A DNA stretch of 64,000 bases, from contig NZ_JACDTY010000004.1 in assembly GCF_013520985.1 (NCBI RefSeq), positions 310,001-374,000 on the forward strand, read 5' to 3'. The DNA is from Mesorhizobium neociceri (GTDB lineage: Bacteria; Pseudomonadota; Alphaproteobacteria; Rhizobiales; Rhizobiaceae). Below the pieces are notes generated by a model. It saw only the letters and a program-made list of their open reading frames with translations, had not been told where the DNA came from and ran no database searches. The stretch's first letter is position 1, and each line of letters begins with the position of its first letter. Positions 51,485-60,473 of the stretch are shown here, piece by piece. A program made the position numbers and the translations under genes.

Positions 51485-52318
51485 ATGAAAGTTGTTTCCA
51501 CGTCCAAATCCCATGGAGGCGTCCAAGGCGTCTATTCGCATGCTTCCGAGGTTTGTGCCTGCGATATGACTTTTGCCGTCTTCGTGCCGCCTCAGGCCAA
51601 GGACGGCCCGGTGCCGGTTCTGTGGTACCTGTCGGGACTGACCTGCACGCACGCTAATGTCATGGACAAAGGCGAGTATCGGCGCGTGGCCGCCGAGTTG
51701 GGGATCGTCATTGTCTGTCCTGACACCAGCCCGCGGGGCTCTGATATTCCGGACGAAAAGGACAATTGGCAGTTCGGCTGCGGCGCCGGCTTTTATCTCG
51801 ACGCGACACAAGAGCCCTATGCCAGGAATTACCGCATGTACACCTACGTCACCGCTGAATTGCCGGCGCTCGTCGCCGCCAATTTTGACGTGGATATGTC
51901 ACGCCAATCCATCTTCGGCCATTCGATGGGCGGCCATGGCGCGCTGACCATAGCGCTGAAGAACCCCGAACGCTTCAAAAGCTGCTCTGCTTTCGCGCCG
52001 ATCACGCAGCCGAGCACGGCGGGCTGGTCGAGGCCTGCGCTAGAGAAATATCTCGGATCAGACGAGAAGAGCTGGCGCCCCTACGATGCCACTTTGCTCA
52101 TCGAGGACGGTTGTCGTTTCGACGCCTTCCTGGTTGATCAGGGCACGGCCGACGGCTTCCTGCAGGACGGTCTTCGCCCATGGCTGCTCGACGAGGCCTG
52201 CAAGAAGGCCGGCATCGAGCTCGCGCTGCGCATGCAGGAAGGTTACGACCACTCCTACAATTTCATCTCGACCTTCATGGAAGATCATCTGAAGTGGCAT
52301 TCACGTCATCTTGCATGA
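51485..52318 (+). CDS. fghA: S-formylglutathione hydrolase
   Basis: A 277-residue esterase-D-type alpha/beta hydrolase that splits S-formylglutathione to formate and glutathione. The N terminus KVVSTSKSHGGVQGVYSHAS and the nucleophile elbow FGHSMGGHGAL (~Ser148) identify it; Asp and His complete the triad in the C-terminal third (DQGTADGFL; YDHSYNFIS). The ATG at 51485 gives the standard length; an ATG at 51461 is a possible alternative. It completes formaldehyde detoxification after frmA and gfa. Its 3' end overlaps the convergent deaminase gene by 44 bp. Confidence 0.93.
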   Translation: MKVVSTSKSHGGVQGVYSHASEVCACDMTFAVFVPPQAKDGPVPVLWYLSGLTCTHANVMDKGEYRRVAAELGIVIVCPDTSPRGSDIPDEKDNWQFGCGAGFYLDATQEPYARNYRMYTYVTAELPALVAANFDVDMSRQSIFGHSMGGHGALTIALKNPERFKSCSAFAPITQPSTAGWSRPALEKYLGSDEKSWRPYDATLLIEDGCRFDAFLVDQGTADGFLQDGLRPWLLDEACKKAGIELALRMQEGYDHSYNFISTFMEDHLKWHSRHLA

Positions 52319-53309
52319 TCTCATCCTGAGGCTGGGCGGCATAAGCAGCCAAGTCGCTTAGCAAGATTCGCTTGTCGCTCTCTGGCAGATAAGAAGCCAG
52401 AACACCCGCCCGGGCGACTGCGGAAATCTCTGCCGGGCCGAAATTCATCGCTTCTACCACCTGCAGATATTCCCTGTTGATGTCTGTTGTGAAGGATGCC
52501 GGCGCATCGGTGTTGATAGTCACATTCAAGCCCGCTCTCAACATTTCGGTTATGGCAGACCCTTCCCCTCGGACAAGTACGCAGGCACTCCAACAAGTAG
52601 TGAAAGGTGTGCCGGCGTCTCTTAGTTGAGCAAGGAGTTCCGCATCTTCGACGACCGAGTAGCCGTGATCGATGCGTTCGATGCCAAGGAAATCGACCGC
52701 GTCGCGCAAGTCGACCGGATCGAAGCGCTCGCCGGCATGCGCGCTGACGTGAAGCCCATGTGCCCTGGCAAGGTTGAATGCCTCGACATAGTGACGCGGT
52801 GGGCCGAGCATTTCGTTGTTGTCGAGACCGATGCCGACGACATGCGCATGCCGATTGCGAATGACGTTTTCGACCATGGCCAGCCCGCGTTGGGGACCGA
52901 GTGCCCGGTTGATCGAGGGGATTAGTCTGGCGCGAATGCCGAAACTACGCTCGGCGGCATCTATCGCATCGCAATAGGCGTCCAGCATGGCCGGATAGGA
53001 AACCGGGTGGTCGTCAGGATTGAAGAACAGTTCGCAGTAGCGGATATTGCGGCTTGCCATGTTTCGCAGCGCCTCGAAGAGGACCAGTCGAAAATCTGCT
53101 TGCTTGGAAAGCACCGAACAGACCAGGGCCAGGCGTTCCAGATAGTCCTCGAAATCAGTCGATCGGTAGATTGTTTCCGGTGTGAACGGTGCCAGAGCGA
53201 TACCGTTTGCCGCGGCGATGTCGAACAACATCGGAGCAGGAATGGCATCAGCAATGTGACAGTGGAGATCGACCTTTGGCAGGCCAGCAACGAATGCGTG
53301 GAGGTCCAC
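52275..53309 (-). CDS. Adenosine deaminase-family protein with altered active site
   Basis: A 344-residue member of the adenosine/adenine/AMP deaminase family. Metal motifs: LPKVDLHCHI (HxH), SAHAGE (His plus proton-shuttle Glu, ~residue 201) and RIDHGYSV (His). The final block is NTDAPASF instead of NTDDP: the zinc-binding Asp is kept, but the second Asp, which contacts purine N7 in known adenosine deaminases, is Ala. LDG after HxH is also changed (ADAI). So it is probably active on a different purine-like substrate. It begins with GTG behind GGGAG. Convergent with fghA. Confidence 0.85.
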   Translation of the reverse strand: MDLHAFVAGLPKVDLHCHIADAIPAPMLFDIAAANGIALAPFTPETIYRSTDFEDYLERLALVCSVLSKQADFRLVLFEALRNMASRNIRYCELFFNPDDHPVSYPAMLDAYCDAIDAAERSFGIRARLIPSINRALGPQRGLAMVENVIRNRHAHVVGIGLDNNEMLGPPRHYVEAFNLARAHGLHVSAHAGERFDPVDLRDAVDFLGIERIDHGYSVVEDAELLAQLRDAGTPFTTCWSACVLVRGEGSAITEMLRAGLNVTINTDAPASFTTDINREYLQVVEAMNFGPAEISAVARAGVLASYLPESDKRILLSDLAAYAAQPQDEIMQDDVNATSDDLP

Positions 53310-53462
53310 TGGCGGCTCCCAAACGATAACATATCAAAGTAGCACTCGCTTCCATGAGAGGGAAATATCTACCCAGCGCGAAAACCTATCCGGCATTGCG
53401 GTCGAACTTGGCTGACGCGGGCTCGGTGACCTCGGAAGGCGGCGGCCTTGCCGATTCCGCCC

Positions 53463-54335
53463 TTACTTGGTTAGCACCGAATTCGTCTCCGGCAGGGCCA
53501 TGCCGTAGGCGGTGTCGGCGGCGCCCTCGGCGATATCGCTGGCCAGGCGATAGCCCTTGTTGGCGCGCACGTCGCGGGGCGACATGCCGAACTGCTCGGA
53601 GATCTGGCGCGAAAAGTGAAACGGGTTCTTGTAGCCGCATTGATAGGCGATCTCGGAGATGGCGAGGCCGGTTTGCAGCAACAGCGAGTGGCCGTGGTTG
53701 GCGCGCACCTGCCATAGATAGCGCACCGGCGTTACGCCGATATGCTTGCGAAAGGACGAGACGAGGTGCTGCGGGGTTACCCCGACAAGCGCTGCCAGTC
53801 TTTCGACCGTGATCTCCTTTTCGTAGTTCTCATCGATGTAGAAGCGGGCACGCAGCACCGAGCGGGGCGTCTGGCGCTCCTGCTCAGACATCTGCGCTTC
53901 GTGGAAATAGGCCAGGAAAATGGCCTCGCCGAGCGCGTTGCGCAGCATGTTGAGATTGGAACTCGAGCCGGCACCCAGTTCGACGCCCAGACGTTGCATC
54001 GCTTCGACCCTTTGCGACAGTGGGATGCGAGGCGACAGCGAACGCAGGCGCAGCGCCACGGCTTCCGGCAAAACGCCGGCATATCCCTCGCACCAACTGA
54101 CGCGGGTATTGCGCCCCTCGGCATATTCGATGAACAGATGCCGCTCATTGCGGAAGAAACCACAGCTGCGTGGCCCCATCACCGTCTCGTCGTCATCACA
54201 GAAAACGCGGGCCTTGCCCTCGTGGATGATCAGCAAGGTGACATAGCGCTCCTTGAGAGGGCCGTAGATGCCACCCGCCGGGTATATCGCCTCGCCGAAT
54301 ATGAATCCGCGACCGCCATCAATGAATGCGTGCAT
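53463..54335 (-). CDS. AraC-family transcriptional regulator
   Basis: A 290-residue regulator with an N-terminal cupin-type sensor (~residues 10-100; AIYPAGGIYGPLKERYVTLLIIHEG) and two C-terminal helix-turn-helices at ~190-280 (ERLAALVGVTPQHLVSSFRKHIGVTPVRYLWQVRANHG; ISEIAYQCGYKNPFHFSRQISEQFGMSPRDVRANKG). It is divergent from the second oxygenase operon (start 54543) across 207 bp, so it most likely activates that operon in response to its substrate. The deaminase gene follows downstream in the same direction after 153 bp. Confidence 0.9.
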   Translation of the reverse strand: MHAFIDGGRGFIFGEAIYPAGGIYGPLKERYVTLLIIHEGKARVFCDDDETVMGPRSCGFFRNERHLFIEYAEGRNTRVSWCEGYAGVLPEAVALRLRSLSPRIPLSQRVEAMQRLGVELGAGSSSNLNMLRNALGEAIFLAYFHEAQMSEQERQTPRSVLRARFYIDENYEKEITVERLAALVGVTPQHLVSSFRKHIGVTPVRYLWQVRANHGHSLLLQTGLAISEIAYQCGYKNPFHFSRQISEQFGMSPRDVRANKGYRLASDIAEGAADTAYGMALPETNSVLTK

Positions 54336-54542
54336 GGCTCGATCCTGCTCGCCGCCTGGTATCTTTGTAACACGGCTAAACGCCGCTTCAAAGGCTGACC
54401 GAACCCGATCTTAACTGCAGATATATTTTCCACCACGGCAGGCATTCCGCGAAAACCGCGGCTGCGGGATACTTCCCAGCGTCCGATCGAGGTGGTGCTT
54501 CCGCTCAGACAAGCCAGCGAGACTGTTTCGAGGAGGAAGCGT

Positions 54543-55598
54543 GTGTTTCTGCCAGCCGATCATTCCAGGACCAAGGACGACCTGCCGCGCGGCTGTACAT
54601 TCGCTGCAAGCGACTGGCATATCCTTGCTTCATTCTGGCATCCCGTCGCTTTCATCCACGACATTGCCGACAAACCTGTCAGGGCCAGGCTGCTCGATGT
54701 CGACCTGGTGATCTACAAGACGTCGGCCGGCATCACTGTCGCTCGTGACCTCTGCCCGCATCGCGGTACCCGCATCAGCGCCGGCTGGATGGCAGAGGAC
54801 CAGATCGTCTGCCCGATGCACGGCTTGCATTTCGGCCATGGCGGCGCCTGCTCGAAGATCCCTTCGATAGCCAATTCGGAAGGCCGAATTCCGCCGAAGC
54901 TGAAGCTCGAAACGTATGCTTCCGTCGAACGCTACGGCATCGTCTGGGCCTGTCTCAAGAGCGATCCGATCTGGCAGTTGCCGGAGTGGGACGGCATCTC
55001 AAACCCTGACTTCAGAAAGGTTTATGTGCCAAACGGCACCTGGTACGCGGCGGCCAGCCGGCACGTCGAAAACTTCAATGACGTGGCTCATTTCCCATGG
55101 GTGCACACTAAGAGCTTTGGTGGCAGCACGGCCGACCCGATCCCGCCATATGAGGTCGAGCAGACCGACTATGGGCTGCGTTTCGAGCTTCCCTATCACG
55201 AGGGGTTCAACCGTTTCGACGATGGTGTCGAGGGTGACGAGCGCGACGTGGTCTACACATACGAGCTCACCTATCCGTTCTCGACGATCATCAAGATCGC
55301 GCCGCAGGGCGCGGAATATGTCGTCTATTTCGCCGATACAGTGTGTCCGGTCTCGGCGCGCGAGACGCGCATCTTCCAGCTGATGACCGACACGACGGGC
55401 GACCCCGACGAGGAATACTGGATCAAGGACGCGCTGCTCATCAATGACGAGGACAAGCCCATGGTCGAAGAGCAGCGCCCCGAAGAGCTGCCGCTCGATC
55501 TCGGTGAGGAAATCCACGTGCCATCGGATCGCATGTCGCTCGAATATCGCCGTGGACTGGTCAAGCGGTTTGGCCTCGGCGCGCCGATGGCGAGTTGA
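54543..55598 (+). CDS. Rieske non-heme iron oxygenase alpha subunit (NdmA/NdmB/VanA-like)
   Basis: A 351-residue complete Rieske oxygenase. The cluster ligands are Cys71-x-His73 and Cys90-x2-His93, and the iron site is NFNDVAHFPWVHTKSFG (Asp and two His, ~residues 176-192). The start is a GTG at 54543 preceded by AGGAGGA. Members of this class remove N- or O-methyl groups (caffeine N1/N3, vanillate). Gene neighbours (a separate reductase, a purine-type deaminase and a BMP transporter) favour an N-methylated purine or nucleoside over an aromatic ether. Confidence 0.9.
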   Translation: MFLPADHSRTKDDLPRGCTFAASDWHILASFWHPVAFIHDIADKPVRARLLDVDLVIYKTSAGITVARDLCPHRGTRISAGWMAEDQIVCPMHGLHFGHGGACSKIPSIANSEGRIPPKLKLETYASVERYGIVWACLKSDPIWQLPEWDGISNPDFRKVYVPNGTWYAAASRHVENFNDVAHFPWVHTKSFGGSTADPIPPYEVEQTDYGLRFELPYHEGFNRFDDGVEGDERDVVYTYELTYPFSTIIKIAPQGAEYVVYFADTVCPVSARETRIFQLMTDTTGDPDEEYWIKDALLINDEDKPMVEEQRPEELPLDLGEEIHVPSDRMSLEYRRGLVKRFGLGAPMAS

Positions 55599-56689
55599 TG
55601 AACGAAGCGCAGCGCAACTGGAGACATCGGATGATTGTCCGATCCAAATCTGCGTTTCAGCAGGAGCCCGCCGGTGTGACCGTCGGCCTGTTGGAAAGCT
55701 GCAAGATATTGTCGGCGCCCAAGGCTGATGCGCGTCTTCGCCTTCGAGTCGCTGGCCGGCAGGAATGCGCTGACGGCATCGTGGCGTTCGAACTTGCCGC
55801 AGCGGATGGAAGCGAACTGCCGTCCTTCAGTGCCGGATCGCATATCGATGTCCACCTACCTGGCGGCATGACGCGACAGTACTCCTTGCGCAACGATCCG
55901 GCTGAACGCCACCGTTATTGTATCGGCGTGCTTCGCGAGCCCGATGGACGCGGTGGTTCGGCCCATATGCACGACAGGTTCAAGGCTGGCGACACCGTCG
56001 AAACCGGTCGGCCGCGCAATGCCTTCGAACTGCAGGAACAGGCACCGTTCTCGGTGCTGCTGGCCGGCGGCATCGGCATCACGCCGATCCTGTCGATGGC
56101 GCATCGTCTGTCGGCGCTTGGGCGCGACTTTGCGGTCCACTATTGCGCACGCAGCCGCTCCCGCATGGCCTTTCGCGACGAGATGCTGGCATCGGCCTTT
56201 GCCCACAAGGTGCGGTTCCATCTCGATGACGGGCCGGCGCAGCAGAAGCTGGATCTGGTGGCGCTGCTCTCCAACCGCCGGCCCGGCGCGCATCTCTATG
56301 CCTGCGGGCCGGCCGGTTTTCTCGACGCGGTGATTGCCGCCGCCAGGAATGACTGGCCATCGGACGCAGTGCATCGTGAGTATTTCACCAATGCCGGCCA
56401 GCAAAATCAGGCGGCCAAAGACCGATCCTTCCGCGTGACCCTCGCCAGCGATGGCCGCAGCTTCGAAGTCGCGCCGGGACGGAGCATCGTCGAGGTGCTT
56501 GGCGAAAACGGCATCGAGATCCAGGTCTCGTGCGAGCAGGGCATTTGCGGCACCTGCGTGACGCGCGTGATCTCGGGCGTGCCGGATCATCGCGACCTGG
56601 TGCTGACCGAAAAGCAACATGCGGCCGGTGATCGCATCACGCCATGCTGTTCGCGCGCGCTGAGCGATGAGCTGGTGTTGGATCTGTAA
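55598..56689 (+). CDS. Ferredoxin-NAD(P)H oxidoreductase (VanB/phthalate dioxygenase reductase-like)
   Basis: A 363-residue oxygenase reductase with an FNR-type flavin domain (RQYSLRNDPAERH), an NADH domain (LAGGIGITPILSMAH) and a C-terminal plant-type ferredoxin (CEQGICGTC with a fourth Cys at TPCCS). Unlike the NdmD-like protein it has no Rieske domain, as expected because its partner oxygenase keeps its own. Start taken at the ATG overlapping the oxygenase stop (TGATG); a second ATG at 55631 with GGAG upstream is also possible. Confidence 0.9.
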   Translation: MNEAQRNWRHRMIVRSKSAFQQEPAGVTVGLLESCKILSAPKADARLRLRVAGRQECADGIVAFELAAADGSELPSFSAGSHIDVHLPGGMTRQYSLRNDPAERHRYCIGVLREPDGRGGSAHMHDRFKAGDTVETGRPRNAFELQEQAPFSVLLAGGIGITPILSMAHRLSALGRDFAVHYCARSRSRMAFRDEMLASAFAHKVRFHLDDGPAQQKLDLVALLSNRRPGAHLYACGPAGFLDAVIAAARNDWPSDAVHREYFTNAGQQNQAAKDRSFRVTLASDGRSFEVAPGRSIVEVLGENGIEIQVSCEQGICGTCVTRVISGVPDHRDLVLTEKQHAAGDRITPCCSRALSDELVLDL

Positions 56690-56704
56690 AGGATGGAAAC
56701 GGCG

Positions 56705-57751
56705 ATGGATATGGACCAGTTCACAAAGGCGCTACCCAAGGCCGAATTGCACCTGCATCTGGCCGGAGCGGTGAAGGCCGATACGTTTCTCAAGCTGGCG
56801 CGCAAGAACGGCATCGCATTGCCGAAATTCGGCGAGGTGGAGGAACTCTACCGTTACGACAACCTCGTCGACTTCCTGCAGATATACGATCTCGTCGCCC
56901 GGTCCGTCGTCAGCGCGGACGATTTCCATCTGATCACCTATGAGGCGCTCGCCCATGTCGCCAATGCCGGCGGACGCTACGTCGAATTCTTCTTCAGTCC
57001 GCAAGTGCACCAAGATGCAGGCATCAGCTACCAGACGATGTTCTCCGGCATCCTGAAGGCCATGGACGATGCCGAGCGCGATTTCGGCCTGGTCTCGCGG
57101 CTCATCCCGGCCATCAACCGCGAGCTCACAATCGACCGCGCCTTCGAATTTCTCGATCTGGTGCTGCCGTTCCGTTCCGACAAGGTGATCGGCATCGGAC
57201 TGGACTATGACGAAGAACCGTTCCCGCCAGCGCCTTTCAAGCTGGTATATGACCGGGCAAAGAATGCCGGCATGCGGTTGACCGCGCATGCCGGCGAAGG
57301 CGGACCGGCCGCCAATGTGCGCGACGCGCTCGACCTGCTCTCGGTGGAGCGCATCGACCACGGCTACAGGGTCATCGAGGACGCCGGTCTTGTCGCGCGG
57401 TGCATTGACGAAGGGATCGCCTTTACCGTCTGTCCGAGTTCGACGGTCATCCTGACGCACTGGCGGGATTTGACCGCCGCCGACCATCCCATTCGAACCA
57501 TGCTCGATGCCGGTCTCAAGCTGGTGGTGGATACCGACGATCCGCCGATGCTGCAGACAGACCTTGCCAAGGAATACCGGCTGCTTGCCGAGACCATGGC
57601 GCTCGATAACAGGACGCTGGCGGAGTTCGCGCTCAATTCGCTCGATGCGGCATGGCTCGACGATTCAACCAAGCGCGACTGGCGTGCCTCGTGGTCGGCG
57701 GAGATCGATCGCTTGCTGGCCAGAGCGGAGCAACCGTCCACGAACAGCTGA
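56705..57751 (+). CDS. Adenosine deaminase-family protein (adenine/adenosine deaminase-like)
   Basis: A 348-residue deaminase with a full active site: LPKAELHLHLAGA (HxH), TAHAGEGG (His and catalytic Glu, ~residue 197), RIDHGYRV (His) and DTDDPPM (zinc Asp and purine-contact Asp). It should deaminate an aminopurine base or nucleoside. The ATG at 56705 has AAGGATGG upstream; the ATG at 56693 does not. It lies 15 bp after the reductase and before the BMP transporter genes, so uptake, oxidation and deamination are in one operon. Confidence 0.9.
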   Translation: MDMDQFTKALPKAELHLHLAGAVKADTFLKLARKNGIALPKFGEVEELYRYDNLVDFLQIYDLVARSVVSADDFHLITYEALAHVANAGGRYVEFFFSPQVHQDAGISYQTMFSGILKAMDDAERDFGLVSRLIPAINRELTIDRAFEFLDLVLPFRSDKVIGIGLDYDEEPFPPAPFKLVYDRAKNAGMRLTAHAGEGGPAANVRDALDLLSVERIDHGYRVIEDAGLVARCIDEGIAFTVCPSSTVILTHWRDLTAADHPIRTMLDAGLKLVVDTDDPPMLQTDLAKEYRLLAETMALDNRTLAEFALNSLDAAWLDDSTKRDWRASWSAEIDRLLARAEQPSTNS

Positions 57752-57844
57752 GATCAGTGCCGCCCCGGGAGAGGCGGAATGGAAGACAAAACAAAAAGAA
57801 CGGGATGCAACCCAAAATGACCCCAGAGGGAAAGGCAGAATCCT

Positions 57845-58876
57845 ATGTTTATGATCTTCGTCAGAAGGGTGGCGGCGCTGTCCGCACTCGTCGTCGCTCT
57901 CATCACCATTGGTCCAGGACTGGCCAGGGCCACCGAACCCGACCAGCTTCGCATCGCGGTCATCCTGTCGGCTGGAATTGAAAGTGGCTGGGACGGCACG
58001 CTGATCCAGGCCCTGGAACGAGTGAAGGCCGAGAAGCCGCATGGCCTCGATATCACCTGGAAATACACCGACCCGTTATGGGGGGACGATGCCGGAGACG
58101 CGATGCGGCTGTTCGCCGAAAGCGGCCAGTACGACATCATCTGGGCTCACAGCACTTATTCGGACCAGGTGAAGAAGCTCAAGGACGAGTTCCCCAACAT
58201 CCTGTTCGTCGTCGTCGGATCAGGCAATGACGGCTTCGGCGGCAACCAGTACTGGATCTACAAGCGCGTGCACGAGCCGGCCTATCTGCTCGGCACCATA
58301 GCCGGCAAGATGACCAAGTCGAACAAGCTCGGCGCGGTCGGCACATTCCCGGCGGATGACGTGAATGACGAGATCAACGCCTTCTTCGCCGGCGCCAAGG
58401 CGGCAAATCCCAAGGTCGAGCGAACCGTCGCCTTCATCGAATCCTGGTATGATCCAGCCAAGGCAGCCGAATACACCTCGGCCCAGATCGCCACCGGCGC
58501 CGACCTCATCTTCCAGCTGACCGGCAACTTCAAGCCGTGTGAAGAAGCCAAGATCCTTTGCTTCGGCAATTTCCAGGACCAGCGTTCATTCTCGCCGTCG
58601 ACTGTGCTCTCGAGCACGGTCGCGCTGTGGGATCCCGACGTCGAACATGTCGTCGATGCCTGGTGGGCCCACGCGGCCGAGGGCAAGCCTTATGCCGGCA
58701 ACACGGACAAGCACTGGTTCTCGATGAAGGAGGGGGGCTCGACCATGGCGCCCTATGGCGAACTCGAGGCGAAGCTGCCGGAGACCGTCCGCGCCGATGT
58801 CGATGCGCTGAAAGCCAAGATCATGGCCGGGACGTTCGAGGTGCCGGTCGCCGTGTCGGATCCAAAGGCGCATTGA
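57845..58876 (+). CDS. BMP-family ABC transporter substrate-binding protein (purine-nucleoside class)
   Basis: A 343-residue BMP/PnrA-type periplasmic protein with a Sec signal (FMIFVRRVAALSALVVALITIGPGLARATE). The mature part has IAVILSAGIESGWDGTLIQALERV, SNKLGAVGTFPADDVNDEINAFFAGAKAANP and ATGADLIFQLTGNFKPCEEA. The start at 57845 follows AGAGGGAAAGG. It lies 93 bp after the deaminase gene and before the transporter ATPase. It is distant from the Tat-exported paralogue at 42823-43917, so the two systems probably differ in ligand. Confidence 0.9.
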   Translation: MFMIFVRRVAALSALVVALITIGPGLARATEPDQLRIAVILSAGIESGWDGTLIQALERVKAEKPHGLDITWKYTDPLWGDDAGDAMRLFAESGQYDIIWAHSTYSDQVKKLKDEFPNILFVVVGSGNDGFGGNQYWIYKRVHEPAYLLGTIAGKMTKSNKLGAVGTFPADDVNDEINAFFAGAKAANPKVERTVAFIESWYDPAKAAEYTSAQIATGADLIFQLTGNFKPCEEAKILCFGNFQDQRSFSPSTVLSSTVALWDPDVEHVVDAWWAHAAEGKPYAGNTDKHWFSMKEGGSTMAPYGELEAKLPETVRADVDALKAKIMAGTFEVPVAVSDPKAH

Positions 58877-58958
58877 TCCTTCCGAGATCATCCGGCCGCG
58901 ACGTGCCGTTGAGGCCGTCGCGGCCGATGCTTCCGTCTCCAGCCTTTTGGAACCAGCC

Positions 58959-60473
58959 ATGTCCACTGCTTTGCGCGTCGAAGGCTTGACCAAGCGCTTC
59001 GCCGGCGTTGCCGCCAACGACGATGTCGACTTCGATCTCCGCCCCGGAGAGATCCACTGCCTGTTCGGCGAGAATGGAGCCGGGAAGTCGACACTCTCAT
59101 CGTGCATCTTCGGCTTCTATCGCCCTGACAAGGGGCAGATATTCGTGCGCGATCAGCCCGTTCACATCGCCTCGCCGATAGACGCGATCCGCCACGGCAT
59201 CGGCATGGTGCATCAGCATTTCGTGCTGGTGCCGGAATTCACCGTGCTCGAAAACATCATCGTCGGCACACAACGCTCGGGCTGGCGGCTTAACGCCGCC
59301 GAGGCCAGGCAGAAGCTCAAAGCCATCTGCGATGGTTACGGCCTCGACATCGATTTCGACGCTTATGTCTGGGAATTGCCGGTCGGTCGCCAGCAATGGG
59401 TGGAGATATTGAAGGCGCTCTATCTCGACGCCGAGATTCTCATTCTCGACGAGCCGACGGCAGTGCTGACGCCGGCGGAATCGCGCATCCTGTTCGACAT
59501 CATGGGCAAGATGTGCGCCCGGGGCCTGTCGATCATCCTTATCACCCACAAGCTGATCGAGGTCATGCAGTCAAACCGGGTCACGGTGCTGCGCAAAGGC
59601 AAGGTCGTGGCAACGCTCAACACCGTTGAAACGTCTCCGGACGAACTCGCCCGGCTGATGGTCGGACGCGACGTGTCGTTCGCGATCACCAAGCCGGAGC
59701 TGAAACCGGGCGAGACGGTGGTCGCAGTCAAAGGGCTGACCGCGCATGGACACTGGGGCGAAGCCGTCCTCAAGGACGTATCCTTTTCAGTCGCACGCCA
59801 CGAGATCCTCGGCATAGCCGGCGTTGCCGGCAACGGTCAAAAGGAGCTGTTCGAGGTGCTGTGCGGCGTGCGCAAACCTCAGGCAGGCTCGATCCGGTTG
59901 ATGGACGAGGAGATAGCCGGGCTCACCCCCCGCTGCCTGATGGATCGCGGCGTCGGTCATATCCCGGATGATCGGTTCCGGGAGGGTTTGGTGCCGGAAT
60001 TCAATGTCGCTGAAAACCTGGTGCTCGGCTGGCAACGCAATGCGAAATACCGCAGCGGCCCGCTGATAAACTTCAAGGCCATCGCCAAGCTGTCGCGCGA
60101 AATGATCGCCGAGTACCAGATCGCCACGCGCGACGAAAAGGTCACTGCTGGAAAGCTGTCGGGTGGCAACGCGCAGAAAATCATCATCGCGCGTGAATTC
60201 CGGCATGCCGCCGGTCTGATGCTCGCCAATCAGCCGACGCGCGGCCTCGATGTCGGCGTCATCGAATATGTGCAGTCGCAGTTGCTCAGGAAGCGCGCAG
60301 AAGGCTTCGCCGTCATCCTCGCCTCAGAGGAATTGGGCGACCTGTTCGGCCTCGCCGACCGCATCGCGGTGATGTTCAAGGGCGAGATCATGGGCATCGT
60401 CGATCCCAGGAACACGACCATCTCCGAGGTGGGGGTCATGATGGCAGGCCGCCGGCAAGGGACAACCCAATGA
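58959..60473 (+). CDS. ABC transporter ATP-binding protein (duplicated), BMP/purine-nucleoside type
   Basis: A 504-residue tandem ATPase. First half: Walker A GENGAGKSTLSSCIFG, Walker B EILILDEPTAVLTP and His switch LITHKLIEVM. Second half: degenerate P-loop GVAGNGQKELFEVLCG, signature SGGNAQKIIIAREF and NQPTRGLDVGVIEY. The signature region of the first half (LPVGRQQWVEILKAL) is atypical but still polar. The ATG at 58959 is preferred over an in-frame TTG at 58947. It overlaps the next gene by 4 bp (ATGA). Confidence 0.92.
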   Translation: MSTALRVEGLTKRFAGVAANDDVDFDLRPGEIHCLFGENGAGKSTLSSCIFGFYRPDKGQIFVRDQPVHIASPIDAIRHGIGMVHQHFVLVPEFTVLENIIVGTQRSGWRLNAAEARQKLKAICDGYGLDIDFDAYVWELPVGRQQWVEILKALYLDAEILILDEPTAVLTPAESRILFDIMGKMCARGLSIILITHKLIEVMQSNRVTVLRKGKVVATLNTVETSPDELARLMVGRDVSFAITKPELKPGETVVAVKGLTAHGHWGEAVLKDVSFSVARHEILGIAGVAGNGQKELFEVLCGVRKPQAGSIRLMDEEIAGLTPRCLMDRGVGHIPDDRFREGLVPEFNVAENLVLGWQRNAKYRSGPLINFKAIAKLSREMIAEYQIATRDEKVTAGKLSGGNAQKIIIAREFRHAAGLMLANQPTRGLDVGVIEYVQSQLLRKRAEGFAVILASEELGDLFGLADRIAVMFKGEIMGIVDPRNTTISEVGVMMAGRRQGTTQ

